From assembly GCF_018122595.1 (NCBI RefSeq), contig NZ_JAGRQH010000004.1:124001-188000 (forward strand): a DNA stretch of 64,000 nt, written 5' to 3'. Positions 7,673 through 16,554 of the stretch are shown piece after piece. Numbering within the stretch: the first letter of the stretch is position 1; the number at the start of each line of letters is the position of its first letter. A model generated the notes under the pieces. The model saw only the letters and a program-made list of their open reading frames with translations, ran no database searches and was not told the DNA's origin. Position numbers and translations under genes: made by a program. This stretch comes from Neokomagataea anthophila (GTDB lineage Bacteria; Pseudomonadota; Alphaproteobacteria; Acetobacterales; Acetobacteraceae).

Positions 7673-8824
7673 CTATAACGCTCCTTCAAAAATAGCCTCG
7701 ACTTCTGCCTGGGTCCCTTGCCGCGGGTTCGTTAACGCACAAGCATCTTTCAAAGCATTGGCGGCCAATGTCGGAATGTCGTCACGCTTTACACCCAAAG
7801 CCGTCAGACCGGATGGGATCTCCAGATCAGCCGCAAGCTTACGGATTGCATTCAAACACGTCTGAGCGGCCTGCTCAGCAGTTTGTCCATCCACATTCTC
7901 GCCCATTGCTGCGGCAATCTCGCCCAGACGAGCAGCACAACTCGGTGCATTATAGCTTTGAACGAAGGGCAGAAGCACAGCATTACACACGCCGTGTGGT
8001 AAGTTATAAAACCCACCCAACTGGTGAGCCATCGCATGCACATAGCCTAAAGAAGCATTGTTAAAGGCCATACCTGCCAAAAACTGTGCATAAGCCATGG
8101 CTTCACGAGCGGGCATATTGCTGCCGTCACGGAAGGCGGTCCGTAAATTCGCTGAAATGAGCTTCACGGCTTGCAACGCACACGCATCGGTAATCGGTGT
8201 TGCCGCTGTCGAGACATAGGCTTCAACAGCATGTGTCAACGCGTCCATACCCGTTGCCGCCGTTAATTTTGGCGGCATACCAACCATCAATTCGGGGTCA
8301 TTAACCGACAACATTGGCGTCACGTTACGGTCTACAATCGCCATTTTAATATGGCGCACTTCATCCGTAATAATACAGAAGCGCGTCATTTCACTGGCGG
8401 TACCCGCCGTCGTGTTAATCGCGACCAAGGGTAATTGCGGCTTCGTCGAGCGATCTACGCCCTCATAATCCGCAATTTTCCCACCATTTGTTGCCAATAG
8501 TGCAATGCCCTTGGCACAGTCATGAGGTGACCCGCCCCCCGCAGAAATGACGAAATCACACTGCGCTTTTTGAACCAACGCCAAGCCTTCATTAACGCTT
8601 GCAACGGTCGGGTTCGGCATGACTCCGTCATAAACGGCACTATCAATCTGTTCCCCCTGAAGCAGGGTCGCAATCCGTGCGACGACACCGCTCTTCACAA
8701 GGAAAGCATCACTCACAATCAGGGCGCGCTTAAAGCCATAGCTCTTGATGGTTTTAACAGCGTCAGCCAAACAGCCTGCGCCTGAAATGTTGACGGAAGG
8801 AATATAAAATGTTGTCGCGGCCAT
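7673..8824 (-). CDS. adhB: Iron-dependent alcohol dehydrogenase (Zymomonas AdhB type)
   Basis: A 383-residue group III (iron-containing) alcohol dehydrogenase, very similar throughout to Zymomonas ADH II: FYIPSVN near the start, [11 protein letters not shown], the NAD-binding [45 protein letters not shown], and the metal-binding [21 protein letters not shown] with its histidines. It interconverts acetaldehyde and ethanol with NAD(H) in the cytoplasm. The start has CAGGAG 7 bases upstream. The gene is monocistronic, with a terminator after it. A perfect FNR/Anr-type box lies about 170 bases upstream, suggesting induction at low oxygen. Whether it works in the reductive direction is inference. 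Confidence 0.93.
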   Translation of the reverse strand: MAATTFYIPSVNISGAGCLADAVKTIKSYGFKRALIVSDAFLVKSGVVARIATLLQGEQIDSAVYDGVMPNPTVASVNEGLALVQKAQCDFVISAGGGSPHDCAKGIALLATNGGKIADYEGVDRSTKPQLPLVAINTTAGTASEMTRFCIITDEVRHIKMAIVDRNVTPMLSVNDPELMVGMPPKLTAATGMDALTHAVEAYVSTAATPITDACALQAVKLISANLRTAFRDGSNMPAREAMAYAQFLAGMAFNNASLGYVHAMAHQLGGFYNLPHGVCNAVLLPFVQSYNAPSCAARLGEIAAAMGENVDGQTAEQAAQTCLNAIRKLAADLEIPSGLTALGVKRDDIPTLAANALKDACALTNPRQGTQAEVEAIFEGAL

Positions 8825-8985
8825 GGTCTGGCTCCTGCGCTGACAAAAACAGTCCGATCAGCGAAGGAAAGCCTCACCCCCGGGGCACGACACCACTCTC
8901 TAAGGGGGGCAACATGCTGCCGGGCGGTTTTCATCAGCTCTCCCCGCCGGACAACGTCACCCTATGCCTTCCCTTTCAGCACAGC

Positions 8986-8999
8986 TTGACTTGCATCAA
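8986..8999 (-). promoter_or_regulatory. FNR/Anr-type box upstream of adhB
   Basis: TTGACTTGCATCAA is a perfect match to the FNR/Anr consensus TTGAY-N4-RTCAA. It lies in the only intergenic gap upstream of adhB, centred about 168 bases before its ATG. A weak -10-like CATAGG on the minus strand at 8961-8966 would place the box near -40, the class II activator position. Confidence 0.55.
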
Positions 9000-9025
9000 G
9001 CTATGATGGCCCAGAAGCATACCTC

Positions 9026-9922
9026 TTAAGCAGAACGGGCAATACGAAAGCGCATAGCCCCACCAATGCGCGCACCCGGCTTCAACACATGCAAACCACG
9101 CCCGGCAATGTCTGGGCGGTTAATCGCATCCGTCATATTCGTTACAGGCTCTAACGCGACAAATGGCCCATCCGGTGCTGTAAAAACGACCGCATGCTGA
9201 AAGATCGGATCGGCTTCAACACGAACCGTCAATCCAACCTCTGGCCGCACCAACTCTGCCGCCCCCTTGAACCCGGCAAAGCAATTATCAATAAACCGCG
9301 CATGTGCATCAACGGGCTGCGCAAAAGACCACTCACCATCCGTCTTTTCATGGCGAATAGGCAAACCTTGCGCATCCGTAATCCACACAGAATCTGCTTC
9401 AAAACGCAGCGTCGCTGGTCCTTGGGCGGCTAAAAAGGGATGGAACCCAAACCCGACAGGCTGTTCTACATCGTCCAAATTCTCGACGACCATCTCAACC
9501 GCCAGACCATCATTATGCAGTTGATACACGAGCACTGCACGATAAGCGAAAGGCCATTGCCGTTCATCTTGCCGCGCTTCAACATTCGGGCGGTGTTCCA
9601 ACGTGAGCACAACATGGCTCTCTGTCTTATGCGCTACTACCCACGGCAATTCCCAACTATTGCCGTGAATCGTATGCGGATGATCCCCCATATTGCGATC
9701 TAATTGATACGCTGTCCCATCCACTTCAAAGCGGCCATCCGCAATCCGGTTTGAATACGGCACCAAAGGATAAGCGCCAACGGCCTCGCCCTTCTGCGCC
9801 TTCAAATCCGCATTCGCCACAGGCAAGAACACCTCTTGCCCATCAAAACACCATGCGCCCAGCGCGCCGCCCAACTCTGGAAAAACCGTGACGGTGTTTT
9901 GCCCTTTGGTCAGTTCGATCAT
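9026..9922 (-). CDS. Aldose 1-epimerase (galactose mutarotase-like)
   Basis: A 298-residue protein of the aldose 1-epimerase / galactose mutarotase-like fold, predicted to interconvert alpha and beta anomers of sugars. Seen: PLVPYSNRIADGRFEV (sugar-binding Arg), HPHTIHGNSW with the active-site His pair, VGFGFHPFL with the second catalytic His, and FVALEPVTNMTDAIN containing the acidic residue near the end. The start at 9922 (MIELTKGQNTV) gives the normal family length; an upstream in-frame start at 10027 would overlap uvrB by 56 bases and add an unrelated 35 residues. It follows uvrB by 49 bases and may be co-transcribed. Confidence 0.85.
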   Translation of the reverse strand: MIELTKGQNTVTVFPELGGALGAWCFDGQEVFLPVANADLKAQKGEAVGAYPLVPYSNRIADGRFEVDGTAYQLDRNMGDHPHTIHGNSWELPWVVAHKTESHVVLTLEHRPNVEARQDERQWPFAYRAVLVYQLHNDGLAVEMVVENLDDVEQPVGFGFHPFLAAQGPATLRFEADSVWITDAQGLPIRHEKTDGEWSFAQPVDAHARFIDNCFAGFKGAAELVRPEVGLTVRVEADPIFQHAVVFTAPDGPFVALEPVTNMTDAINRPDIAGRGLHVLKPGARIGGAMRFRIARSA

Positions 9923-9971
9923 GGGGTATGTCTGCCTTTTACGCTGTAGGTTGTACTCTTTCCCGCAGGGA

Positions 9972-12194
9972 TTAACGCTTCTTACGACCTTGTCCACCCC
10001 GCTTTTTCGCAGGATCGTACCCGCCACCGCCCGGCCCTAATGGCACCGGACCAGAGGCTTTAGCCGTTTTCTGAATACCGGGGCGACCCGCTGTTGATGT
10101 CGGGAGTGGTGGCGGTTCCAGCCCCATATCAATAGCCTCCAAGCGCCGGATTTCATCACGCAAGCGCGCGGCCTGCTCAAAGTCCAGATTCGCAGCGGCA
10201 TCACGCATCTGCTTCTCCAGTTCTTTTACCGTCTCCGGCAGAGACTTACCCACAAATTGCTGCGTATCCTGCGCCTGATCTGGCGCCACCGTCACATAAT
10301 CTTGCTCAAAGACAGAAGACATCGCATCGCCAATGCGTGACCTTACCGTTTGCGGCGTAATGCCATGCTCTTCATTAAAGGCCATTTGCCGCGCACGCCG
10401 CCGCGCTGTTTCTTCAATGGCATAGGTCAGACTATCCGTCATTTTATCCGCATAAAGCAGCACACGGCCATCCACATTACGCGCAGCACGGCCAATCGTC
10501 TGGATCAGAGACGTCCGAGACCGCAGGAACCCTTCTTTATCCGCGTCTAAAATCGCGACCAACGAACATTCCGGGATATCCAAGCCTTCCCGCAGCAAGT
10601 TGATCCCAACCAACACATCAAACGCGCCTAGGCGCAAATCACGGATAATCTCAATCCGCTCCAGCGTGTCTACATCCGAATGTAAGTAGCGAACCTTGAC
10701 CCCGGCCTCCCCCAAATACTCCGTTAGATCTTCAGACATCCGCTTGGTCAGGGTCGTCACCAACACACGGCCACCCTTAGCGATAGTAGCGCGGATTTCG
10801 TGCAGAACATCATCAACCTGCCCTTCAACCGGGCGCACATCCGTAATAGGGTCAATCAACCCCGTTGGGCGAATAATCTGTTCGGCAAACACACCTCCGG
10901 TTTGCTCCATTTCCCACGGGCCGGGCGTGGCAGACACACACACTGTCTGCGGCCGAAACATATTCCACTCTTCAAAGGAAAGCGGACGGTTATCCATGCA
11001 CGATGGCAGCCGGAAACCAAAATCTGACAAGACCGTTTTCCGTGCCCTATCACCCCGCTCCATCCCGCCAATTTGCGGCACGGTGACATGGCTTTCATCC
11101 ACAATCAGCAGCGCATCTTCAGGCAAATATTCGAACAATGTCGGCGGCGGGTCACCCGGTCCACGGCCGGACAAATAGCGCGAGTAGTTTTCAATCCCCT
11201 TACACACGCCCGTCGTTTCGATCATTTCCAGATCAAACGCCGTGCGCTGGGATAAACGCTCTGCCTCAAGCACTTTGCCCTCCGCTTGGAATTGCTCCAA
11301 ACGGCTCTTTAGTTCTTTTTTAATGCCGATCATCGCCTGATTAAGTGTTGGGCGTGGCGTTACATAATGGGAGTTTGCATACACGCTGATCTCGGCCAAA
11401 TCAGCCGTTTTATTCCCCGTGAGCGGGTCAAACTCTATAATCTGATCAATCTCATCGCCAAACAAAGACACACGCCAAGCCCGGTCCTCATTTTGTACCG
11501 GGAAAATATCAACCTGTTCCCCACGCACACGGAACGTCCCACGCTCGAAGGCAGCATCATTACGCCGATATTGGAGCTCCACTAACGCTTTAATCAGCTT
11601 TTCGCGGTCAATCTCACCCCCAACTTCCAAACGCACCACCATTTTGGAGTAGGTTTCAACAGAGCCAATACCGTAAATACAAGAGACAGAAGCCACGATC
11701 ACAACATCATTGCGCTCCAAAAGAGCCTGCGTCGCGGCATGGCGCATACGGTCAATTTGTTCGTTAATTTGGCTGTCTTTTTCAATATAGGTATCAGAGC
11801 GTGCGACATAAGCTTCCGGCTGATAATAATCGTAATACGACACAAAATACTCGACGGCGTTTTCCGGAAAAAACTGCTTCATTTCTCCATAAAGCTGCGC
11901 TGCCAGCGTCTTATTCGGAGCCAAAATCAGCGTTGGTTTCTGCGTCGCTTCAATCACCTTGGCCATGGTGAAGGTTTTACCGGACCCCGTAACACCCAAT
12001 AACACCTGATCACGCTCATCACGTTCAACACCCGCGACCAACTCAGCAATTGCCGTTGGTTGATCCCCCGCAGGCTCATACTCCGAATGCACCACAAGCC
12101 GCCGTGTTTTCGGTTTTGCTGCCTGCTTTTCCGGCCGGAAAGATGTCATCGGCATAGATTCTGGACGCTGACGCGCTGAGGTTTTCTTGGCCAT
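9972..12194 (-). CDS. uvrB: Excinuclease ABC subunit B
   Basis: A 740-residue UvrB, the damage-verification helicase of nucleotide excision repair, acting with UvrA and UvrC. Motifs in order: [13 protein letters not shown] (Walker A, about 67-79), [11 protein letters not shown], the beta-hairpin region [28 protein letters not shown], the helicase [22 protein letters not shown] region, QTIGRAARN (motif VI), and a C-terminal UVR domain ([20 protein letters not shown]) that contacts UvrC. It has about 35 extra N-terminal residues and a basic Gly-rich C-terminal tail beyond the common core. The start has AGGG 5 bases upstream. Confidence 0.97.
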   Translation of the reverse strand: MAKKTSARQRPESMPMTSFRPEKQAAKPKTRRLVVHSEYEPAGDQPTAIAELVAGVERDERDQVLLGVTGSGKTFTMAKVIEATQKPTLILAPNKTLAAQLYGEMKQFFPENAVEYFVSYYDYYQPEAYVARSDTYIEKDSQINEQIDRMRHAATQALLERNDVVIVASVSCIYGIGSVETYSKMVVRLEVGGEIDREKLIKALVELQYRRNDAAFERGTFRVRGEQVDIFPVQNEDRAWRVSLFGDEIDQIIEFDPLTGNKTADLAEISVYANSHYVTPRPTLNQAMIGIKKELKSRLEQFQAEGKVLEAERLSQRTAFDLEMIETTGVCKGIENYSRYLSGRGPGDPPPTLFEYLPEDALLIVDESHVTVPQIGGMERGDRARKTVLSDFGFRLPSCMDNRPLSFEEWNMFRPQTVCVSATPGPWEMEQTGGVFAEQIIRPTGLIDPITDVRPVEGQVDDVLHEIRATIAKGGRVLVTTLTKRMSEDLTEYLGEAGVKVRYLHSDVDTLERIEIIRDLRLGAFDVLVGINLLREGLDIPECSLVAILDADKEGFLRSRTSLIQTIGRAARNVDGRVLLYADKMTDSLTYAIEETARRRARQMAFNEEHGITPQTVRSRIGDAMSSVFEQDYVTVAPDQAQDTQQFVGKSLPETVKELEKQMRDAAANLDFEQAARLRDEIRRLEAIDMGLEPPPLPTSTAGRPGIQKTAKASGPVPLGPGGGGYDPAKKRGGQGRKKR

Positions 12195-12342
12195 TTCTAC
12201 CCTACATCACCACATACACAGGCGATCACGCCCTAAAGGAAACATATTAACCTACCATACGTTTTCCCAAGCGTTATCAACCTTATTGCCCATGACGGGC
12301 ACGATAGCGCCAAACACTGAACATTATAAAAGGATTACGGCC

Positions 12343-12777
12343 ATGGACGTCCAAACTATCGAACAGGCCTACAACCAACTTCAACAGCAATCACAACAAT
12401 CCGCACAAGCGCTTCAAACACTCGGCTCCAAAATGCAGCTCGCGGCACAAAGCGGTGACCAACAAGCCCGCGAATGGGCCTTGGACCTGCGAGAGTTGGC
12501 ACTGGCCTTCCAAGCTGAGCAGCAGCAAGTTTCGACCCTGTTACAACAGCTCCATGCTGCCCTATCCAACGCATCACAAAATCAAAATTACGCCCCACAA
12601 GGCTTTGTCCAGCAGAGCGCGCCCGTGCAGCCACCGATTGCCCCTGCACCACAAGCGGCCCCACAGACAGCCAATGGCGGCTTTTTCTCAAACATTCTCA
12701 ATTCAGGCTTTGCGCGCTCCGTTGAGGCTGGCGCTGGCTTTGCCATTGGCGATGACCTGATCAAAGATATTTTCTAA
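12343..12777 (+). CDS. Hypothetical protein, Gln-rich coiled coil with glycine-rich end
   Basis: A 144-residue protein, not assigned to a family. The start at 12343 has AAAAGGA 8 bases upstream; a longer in-frame start at 12187 would overlap the uvrB start region. Residues 1-75 are helical and rich in Gln and Ala (AYNQLQQQSQQSAQALQTLG), likely a coiled coil. About 80-108 is Pro/Gln/Ala-rich linker. The C-terminus is hydrophobic and Gly-rich (NGGFFSNILNSGFARSV then GAGFAIGDDLIKDIF) and could contact a membrane or partner. It has no signal peptide. It diverges from uvrB and precedes the DUF4186 gene, with a GC-rich imperfect hairpin (12789-12815) between them. Confidence 0.65.
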   Translation: MDVQTIEQAYNQLQQQSQQSAQALQTLGSKMQLAAQSGDQQAREWALDLRELALAFQAEQQQVSTLLQQLHAALSNASQNQNYAPQGFVQQSAPVQPPIAPAPQAAPQTANGGFFSNILNSGFARSVEAGAGFAIGDDLIKDIF

Positions 12778-12833
12778 AACAAAGCATGCCTCGGCTGTGG
12801 CCATCGCTGCCGGGGCTCACCATGTAACCCTTC

Positions 12834-13235
12834 ATGCCAGAACCACTAGACGCGATTGCGCGCGTACTCACGCGCTTACAACGTTCTCCATTCAGGGCAC
12901 GTTTTACCTTGTCTGCACCGGACCAGCACTACCTGTCCACGCGCGACATGACGACCATCACACAACACGCCCAGCACTTTATACAAACCCGCTTAGCACC
13001 AGCATTTCCACACCATGACGGCAAACAAACCCCCATGCGTGGGCATCCGGTGTTCACCGCTCAACATGCCACCGCGTCTTGCTGCCGCGGTTGCTTGGCC
13101 AAATGGCATAACATCCCTAAAGGCCGTCCTCTTTCAAAAAGCGAGCAACATTTTATCAGCGCCCTCATAGGCGCGTGGCTGGAACAACAGCCACGTCAGG
13201 TTACAACGACACGCAAGCAGCTTGAACTTTTCTAA
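12834..13235 (+). CDS. DUF4186 family protein
   Basis: A 133-residue protein with the whole DUF4186 signature: FRARFTLSAPDQHYL, then HAQHFIQTRLAPA, DGKQTPMRGHPVFTAQHATA, CCRGCLAKWHNIPKGRPLS and a terminal helix FISALIGAWLEQQ. The CCRGC plus conserved histidines suggest a metal-binding site, but the family's function is unknown. Length is normal. It lies 56 bases after the hypothetical gene upstream. Confidence 0.85.
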   Translation: MPEPLDAIARVLTRLQRSPFRARFTLSAPDQHYLSTRDMTTITQHAQHFIQTRLAPAFPHHDGKQTPMRGHPVFTAQHATASCCRGCLAKWHNIPKGRPLSKSEQHFISALIGAWLEQQPRQVTTTRKQLELF

Positions 13236-13311
13236 ATACCAACCGGCACATTTCACTCATAAAATTAGTAAAAATGTGTCTAATAAATCACTTTTTACAA
13301 AAAGATCGCCT

Positions 13312-13410
13312 TCTGCAACGTTATACCTAGAAAATATTTTACATTTCTGCAAAACGTAACATTAACTTTGCGCAACGTAACGCATGTTTCTTCCGCAAAA
13401 ACATAACATT
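13312..13410 (+). repeat. Direct-repeat array upstream of TonB receptor
   Basis: Four related elements lie before the receptor's signal-peptide start: TCTGCAACGTTATAC (13312), TCTGCAAAACGTAACATT (13346), TTGCGCAACGTAACGCAT (about 13367) and TCCGCAAAAACATAACATT (13392). The core is GCAA(A)ACGTAAC(A/G). The last three are spaced 22-24 bases apart, about two helical turns, which is what a regulator array on one DNA face would look like. Confidence 0.4.
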
Positions 13411-13432
13411 CATACTGATCTGTAGGCCGTAT

Positions 13433-13579
13433 ATGACCGAACGAGCACAAAAATATTTTACAAAACGCCATCTCAAAAGCGCAGCATTGCTCTCATTTTC
13501 AGCCCTCACAGGCATCATGAGCTGCAATGCCTATGCCGCTGATAAAACCAAAAAAAATTCATCACCAAAAGCCCCATAA
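13433..13579 (+). other. Signal-peptide frame of TonB receptor, out of frame with the body
   Basis: An open frame of 48 codons starting at ATG 13433, with GTAGG about 6 bases upstream, encodes a good Sec signal peptide: charged MTERAQKYFTKRHLK, hydrophobic SAALLSFSALTGIM, and a cleavage site after NAYA-A. It ends at TAA 13577-13579. The following receptor is read in another frame. The two join perfectly if the A8 run at 13550-13557 had 7 As. The signal peptide therefore belongs to the receptor. Confidence 0.75.
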
Positions 13580-16499
13580 CTCTGCTGCACACACAATTCC
13601 CGTGCACAGCAGCGTTGCTGTGCCAGCAACACCAGCTACAACACAGCACCAAAAGGCATCTATCGAAGCCGCGTCACAGCCCGAACAAATTGAGGCATCT
13701 GGCTCGGAGCACATGATCGTTACAGGCACACTCCTGCATGATCCCAACCTGCGCAATGCCTCTCCCATTACGCGCCTGAACACGAAAGACATGCAGCGCC
13801 GCGGCCTCAAAACCGTTACACAAATGCTACAATCTATTTCGTCCAACGGATCTGGCAACCTTACCTCCGCTTTCTCGGCGAATGGTGCTTTTGCTCAAGG
13901 TGCCTCCGCACCATCCATGCATGGCCTTACGGTTGATTCCACACTGGTTTTGATGGATGGCCAACGCCTTTCCTACTATCCGCTCTCCGATGACGGTGAA
14001 CGTAACTTCGTCGATACAAACTGGATCCCAATGTCCTTGATCCAGACCGTCGACGTTAAAAAAGATGGTGGCTCCGCAACCTACGGCGCCGACGCTGTTG
14101 CTGGCGTCATCAACATGATCACCCGCAAAGAAATTCAAGGCTTTGAAGGCAATGCCGAAGGTGGCCTAAACCAGCGCGGAGATGGTGGACACCAACGCCT
14201 CTACGCCACATACGGCCACGGATCCTTAGCCCGTGACGGTTACAACTTTTACGTTAACGCCGAATATCAAAACGACGATGCCCTTTACAATCGTCAGCTT
14301 GGTTACCCCTTCAAAACCAGCGATCTGACCGGCATCGGCGGTACAAACGGCCAAACCAATATCCTTGCGTCAGACGGAAGCATCGCAAATTTCAGCGCAA
14401 CGCCTGCCGCTATGGTACGCCCGAGCAACGGCCAAGGTGGCGGCGTTGGTGGTTGGAATTTACTCAATCCATCAAATTGCAAAACCCAAATTGTGCGTGG
14501 ATATGCCGCCGGCACCCCCGCCGGTTCTGTTAGTTCCGCATGTACGCAAGACACTGTGAACAACTACAGCCTCATCACGCCCGAAGACCGGCGCATCGAA
14601 GCCACAGGCCACCTAACCGTCAATGTAGGACCGCGCGCTGAGTGGACATCTATGTTCACCTATTCGCAGAATTTGTCCTATTCTACCGGCTCTCCAGCCT
14701 CTGTCCGCAGCCAAACTCAGGCTCGATTAGCCGATACGCGTAACATCGTTCTGCCGGTTTACTTGTCCAATGGCCAGTTGAACCCAAACAACCCCTATGC
14801 TGCACAAGGCACTCCGGCACAAATCTATTATACTTTCGGTGACATGGTCCCAACCACCACGGAGTTCAGCCAAAACTTCCGTGGCTCAACCCGTCTCAGC
14901 GGCTGGCAGCCCTCCCATTGGGGTGGCAACTGGAACTATGACGTCAACTTCGTTGGCATGAACACAAAACTCCAGCAAACCATCACAGGCGTGCCTACCA
15001 TCAATGGCATCCGCCAAGCTGTTGCAAACGGCACCTATAACTTCATTGAACCATGGCTGAACACAGATGCCGTGCGCCAATCCATCGCGCCAACCAATGT
15101 CATGAATGCACTCACTCAAATGTATTCTGGCGAAGCTGTGTTGAGCAAAGGCCTGTTCCACCTCCCCGGCGGTATGGTGAACCTCGCTGTCGGTGCCAAT
15201 GTTCGCTATGAATCTCTCAATGACCCAAGCGCAAACCCTGTAAACTTCTCTGACCTTGGCGCTCAATACACAAGCAAGATTAACCCGTTCAATGCTGTCG
15301 GCAGCCGCTGGGTTGAATCTGGCTTTTACGAAGTGGGTATTCCTGTCGTCAAAATGTTGAGCATCGATACGTCAGGCCGCTTTGACCATTACTCTGAAGG
15401 GTTCAGCCACTTCTCACCAAAAGTCGGCGTAAACTTCCGCCCTCTGCATGAACTGACCCTGCGCGGCACCTACACAAATGGCTTCCGTGTTCCAAGCTTT
15501 GCTGAAACTGGCGGTTCACAGGTGGGGTATGTTCCATACGCCATCACAAACAAAGCGTGGCTGGCACAGCACCAAAACCCAAATGGCACCCCAAACAACT
15601 ACGCACAATCTTACAGCATCGGCCTGAACACGGCAGGAAACCCAAACCTCAAGCCCGAAATTTCGTCGAACTTCACCGGCGGTATGGTGCTCACTCCTGC
15701 CAGCAACGTCACTTTGTCTGTTGACTATTACTACATCAAAAAATCCAACTACATCGCGCCGAACCCTGTGTCCTACAAGTCAGTGGCGAATGCGTATATC
15801 ACCGGACAAGCACTCCCCGCCGGCGTCTCCGTACAGCCGGATATTCCAGACGTACAAAACCCAACTGCACCAGTACGCCCGGCTCAAATCAACCTCGGCT
15901 ACGTCAATACCAGCTACGTCATGACCGATGGTGTGGAAGCTGAATTCTCTGCCAATATTCCGCTACGTGGCTTCCTGCGTGACGTGACTTGGTACAGCAA
16001 AGGCGAAGCCACGTGGACACACCGCTACAACATGTCCATGCCGGGCCTCGGTATTGAGCGCTTTGCCGGAACATTGGGCCCATACAACACCACTTCTGGG
16101 TCCGGCACCCCTCAATGGCGCGCCAACTGGGCGAATACTGTCATCTATAAAAAGCTTACCGCAACAGCCACAGTTTACTACACGAGCGGCTATAAAACGA
16201 CAGCTGAAGACGCCAATGGCCCGAACACAGCCAATGATTGCTCAACATCTGTCGTACCAAGCAACAGTTCCTTCGTGCCGCAAAACCAGTGCAGTGTGAA
16301 AAGCTTCTGGGATGTAGACTTGACGCTGAACTACCAGTTGAACAAGCGCGTCGGCCTGTACACAAACGTGTACAATATCTTTGGCTTCAAATCCCCATAT
16401 GACTTCGGAACATATGGCGCCTACTTGTACAACTCATCATGGTCACAAGCCGGTGTCATTGGCCGTAGCTTCCAGTTTGGCGTGAACGTCAGCCTGTAA
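13527..16499 (+). CDS. TonB-dependent outer-membrane receptor (body; frameshifted from its signal peptide)
   Basis: A 990-residue reading frame encoding a full plug and beta-barrel. The plug (about 60-200) contains MIVTGTLL, LKTVTQMLQSI, LVLMDGQRLSYYPL, and VDVKKDGGSATYGADAVAGV. The barrel ends with a typical aromatic-rich strand, SFQFGVNVSL. As read from ATG 13527 it has no signal peptide; that lies in a different frame just upstream (13433-13579), separated by an A8 tract. The TonB box region is therefore near the true N-terminus. The substrate is unknown; the plug resembles large receptors common in acetic acid bacteria rather than a defined siderophore class. With 8 As the protein would not reach the outer membrane. 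Confidence 0.85.
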   Translation: MPMPLIKPKKIHHQKPHNSAAHTIPVHSSVAVPATPATTQHQKASIEAASQPEQIEASGSEHMIVTGTLLHDPNLRNASPITRLNTKDMQRRGLKTVTQMLQSISSNGSGNLTSAFSANGAFAQGASAPSMHGLTVDSTLVLMDGQRLSYYPLSDDGERNFVDTNWIPMSLIQTVDVKKDGGSATYGADAVAGVINMITRKEIQGFEGNAEGGLNQRGDGGHQRLYATYGHGSLARDGYNFYVNAEYQNDDALYNRQLGYPFKTSDLTGIGGTNGQTNILASDGSIANFSATPAAMVRPSNGQGGGVGGWNLLNPSNCKTQIVRGYAAGTPAGSVSSACTQDTVNNYSLITPEDRRIEATGHLTVNVGPRAEWTSMFTYSQNLSYSTGSPASVRSQTQARLADTRNIVLPVYLSNGQLNPNNPYAAQGTPAQIYYTFGDMVPTTTEFSQNFRGSTRLSGWQPSHWGGNWNYDVNFVGMNTKLQQTITGVPTINGIRQAVANGTYNFIEPWLNTDAVRQSIAPTNVMNALTQMYSGEAVLSKGLFHLPGGMVNLAVGANVRYESLNDPSANPVNFSDLGAQYTSKINPFNAVGSRWVESGFYEVGIPVVKMLSIDTSGRFDHYSEGFSHFSPKVGVNFRPLHELTLRGTYTNGFRVPSFAETGGSQVGYVPYAITNKAWLAQHQNPNGTPNNYAQSYSIGLNTAGNPNLKPEISSNFTGGMVLTPASNVTLSVDYYYIKKSNYIAPNPVSYKSVANAYITGQALPAGVSVQPDIPDVQNPTAPVRPAQINLGYVNTSYVMTDGVEAEFSANIPLRGFLRDVTWYSKGEATWTHRYNMSMPGLGIERFAGTLGPYNTTSGSGTPQWRANWANTVIYKKLTATATVYYTSGYKTTAEDANGPNTANDCSTSVVPSNSSFVPQNQCSVKSFWDVDLTLNYQLNKRVGLYTNVYNIFGFKSPYDFGTYGAYLYNSSWSQAGVIGRSFQFGVNVSL

Positions 16500-16523
16500 G
16501 CCTTTTGGGATCATGCACGTAAA

Positions 16524-16551
16524 AAAAGGGAGGCCATTTGGCCTCCCTTTT
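16524..16551. terminator. Bidirectional terminator between two TonB receptor genes
   Basis: AAAAGGGAGGCC / GGCCTCCCTTTT forms a 12-bp perfect stem with a 4-nt loop and A/T runs on both sides, between the convergent receptor genes. It fits intrinsic termination in both directions. Confidence 0.85.
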
Positions 16552-16554
16552 CGT

